A DNA stretch of 6,796 bases from CAYQUL01 sp964568925 (GTDB lineage Bacteria > Patescibacteriota > Microgenomatia > UBA8517). Numbering within the stretch: position 1 is the first letter of the stretch; each line of letters begins with the position of its first letter. Below the pieces are notes generated by a model that was not told where the DNA came from, ran no database searches, and saw only the letters and a program-made list of their open reading frames with translations. A program made the position numbers and the translations under genes. This document shows positions 5,713 to 6,796 of the stretch, piece by piece. The stretch lies in the NCBI GenBank assembly GCA_964568925.1, contig CAZMSJ010000033.1:1-6796 (forward strand). Reading direction: 5' to 3'.

Positions 5713-6796
5713 TTATCGACCAACCACAAATGTGAGGGCTTTTCCTTGTTTTCCTGCACGACCAGTTCGACCAATACGGTGAACATAATCAGCATAGGTT
5801 CCAGGCTCGTCATAGTTAATTACCAATGAAACGTCTGGAATATCGATTCCTCGAGCTGCTACGTCAGTTGCGACAAGCATTCGAATTTTACCGTTTTTAA
5901 AGTCAGCCAAAGCTCGTGTTCTCTGCCCTTGTGAGCGATCTCCGTGAATGGCTGCCACATGGAAGCCTTCATCATACAAATCGTTTGATAGCTGGTCAGC
6001 CCCGCGCTTCGTGCGAACAAAGACGAGGATCTTGTTGTGGGCGCGGTCTCGCGCAATATCAAAGAGTTTCCAAAGCTTCTCTTTTCCGTGTTCAACTTTA
6101 ACCACATCTTGGTCAATAGTTGCGGCTGTTTCCTGGGTTCGAACAGAAATTTTAACTGGTTCCTTTGCAAAGGTTCGAATAATAGAGTCAATTTCTGGGG
6201 TAACAGTTGCTGAGAAGAACAATGACTGTCTCTCCTCTGCCAAATGATCAACAATCATTCGAACGTCTGGCAAAAATCCAATATCTACCATTCGATCCAC
6301 CTCGTCTAAGACAACAACCTTAAACTGAGCTAAATTAATGGCTCTTCGGTTAATTAAATCTTTCAATCGACCTGGAGTAGCAATAACAAACTGTGGGTTT
6401 TTACGCAATAAATGCATTTGTTGGGTGATACTTGCTCCTCCCATGGTTAATACTGATCGAATTTGCATGTTTCGACTAAATCCTCGAAGTTCATCATCTA
6501 CTTGAACCGCAAGTTCTCGAGTAGGAATCAAAACTAGTGCCTTTAAGGTTCGGTCAGTAAACATCTTTGAAAGGATAGGCAACAAAAATGTTGCTGTTTT
6601 TCCGGTTCCAGTGTTTGCGATAGCGACAACGTCGCGACCTTCCATAATTGGGGCAATAGCCTCATCTTGGATTGGAGTTGGTTTGGTATACCCCTTTGCC
6701 TCAATTCCTCGGGCAATTATTTCTGGGAATCCAAAATCATTAAAGGTGAGCTTTGGGGTAAATTCTGGCTGTTCATCTACAGGAGCAGCTTTTTTG
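5713..6796 (-). CDS. DEAD-box-type ATP-dependent RNA helicase (DEVD variant), N-terminus cut by window edge
   Basis: Superfamily 2 RNA helicase, expected to unwind RNA duplexes in ribosome assembly, mRNA decay or cold adaptation. The frame is open to the window edge, so the Met codon at 6645 is internal: upstream of it lies the Q motif (GYTKPTPIQ). The 360 visible residues hold motif I ANTGTGKT (60-67), Ia PTREL (91-95), GG (119-120), Ib TPGR (140-143), motif II as DEVD (164-167), III SAT (195-197), IV VFVRTK (258-263), V ATDVAARGID (309-318) and VI HRIGRTGR (339-346). The fourth residue of DEAD is kept but the third is Val. The protein ends with FVVGR, 14 residues after motif VI, with no basic C-terminal tail of the RhlE/DeaD/CsdA kind. 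The visible N-terminus (KKAAPVDEQPEF) looks like a low-complexity extension. The XRE gene follows at 26 nt. The family is certain; the subfamily is not. Confidence 0.95.
   Translation of the reverse strand, partial: KKAAPVDEQPEFTPKLTFNDFGFPEIIARGIEAKGYTKPTPIQDEAIAPIMEGRDVVAIANTGTGKTATFLLPILSKMFTDRTLKALVLIPTRELAVQVDDELRGFSRNMQIRSVLTMGGASITQQMHLLRKNPQFVIATPGRLKDLINRRAINLAQFKVVVLDEVDRMVDIGFLPDVRMIVDHLAEERQSLFFSATVTPEIDSIIRTFAKEPVKISVRTQETAATIDQDVVKVEHGKEKLWKLFDIARDRAHNKILVFVRTKRGADQLSNDLYDEGFHVAAIHGDRSQGQRTRALADFKNGKIRMLVATDVAARGIDIPDVSLVINYDEPGTYADYVHRIGRTGRAGKQGKALTFVVGR

Noticed and set aside
5859..6254. Minus-strand 131-codon and plus-strand 99-codon open frames within the helicase
   Set aside because: They overlap helicase motifs III to V in other frames and show no family resemblance.
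1..6796. CRISPR array, tRNA, rRNA, insertion sequence or alternative genetic code
   Set aside because: No regularly spaced repeats, RNA-gene signatures or transposase motifs were seen, and TGA acts as a terminal stop for two genes in plausible positions.

Overview
The window is compact bacterial DNA with standard-code genes: TAA, TGA and TAG all end ORFs and Trp is encoded by TGG. Spacing is tight, several starts lack a Shine-Dalgarno (SD) sequence, and the helicase carries DEVD in place of DEAD. The zinc-less ROK kinase and cytosolic GH15 enzyme, with these traits, suggest a small-genome lineage such as Patescibacteria/CPR (Saccharibacteria or Parcubacteria-like). That placement is an inference; the window has no phylogenetic marker that settles it.

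Layout: the left edge (1-119) holds the last 38 codons of an unidentified plus-strand gene, ended by a strong hairpin/T-tract terminator at 131-162. Everything else lies on the minus strand. Reading in the direction of transcription (right to left), these are a 5'-truncated DEAD-box-type RNA helicase (5713-6796), a 72-residue Cro/CI-type regulator with a strong ribosome binding site (5468-5686), and an intrinsic terminator (5427-5457). A second unit follows: a GH15 glucoamylase-like enzyme (3404-5398), a single-chain glucose-6-phosphate dehydrogenase/6-phosphogluconate dehydrogenase (986-3355, or from GTG at 3373), and a ROK-family sugar kinase (141-989) that overlaps it by 4 nt.

The three metabolic genes form a plausible pathway. 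GH15 releases glucose from an alpha-glucan or alpha-glucoside, the ROK kinase makes glucose-6-phosphate, and the fusion enzyme carries out both oxidations of the oxidative pentose phosphate branch, giving ribulose-5-phosphate, CO2 and two reduced nicotinamides. The lactonase step has no gene here. The best candidate for something unusual is the Zwf-Gnd fusion inside this glucan-to-pentose operon. No CRISPR array, tRNA, rRNA, transposase or long repeat was seen, and no gap between genes exceeds 300 bases.
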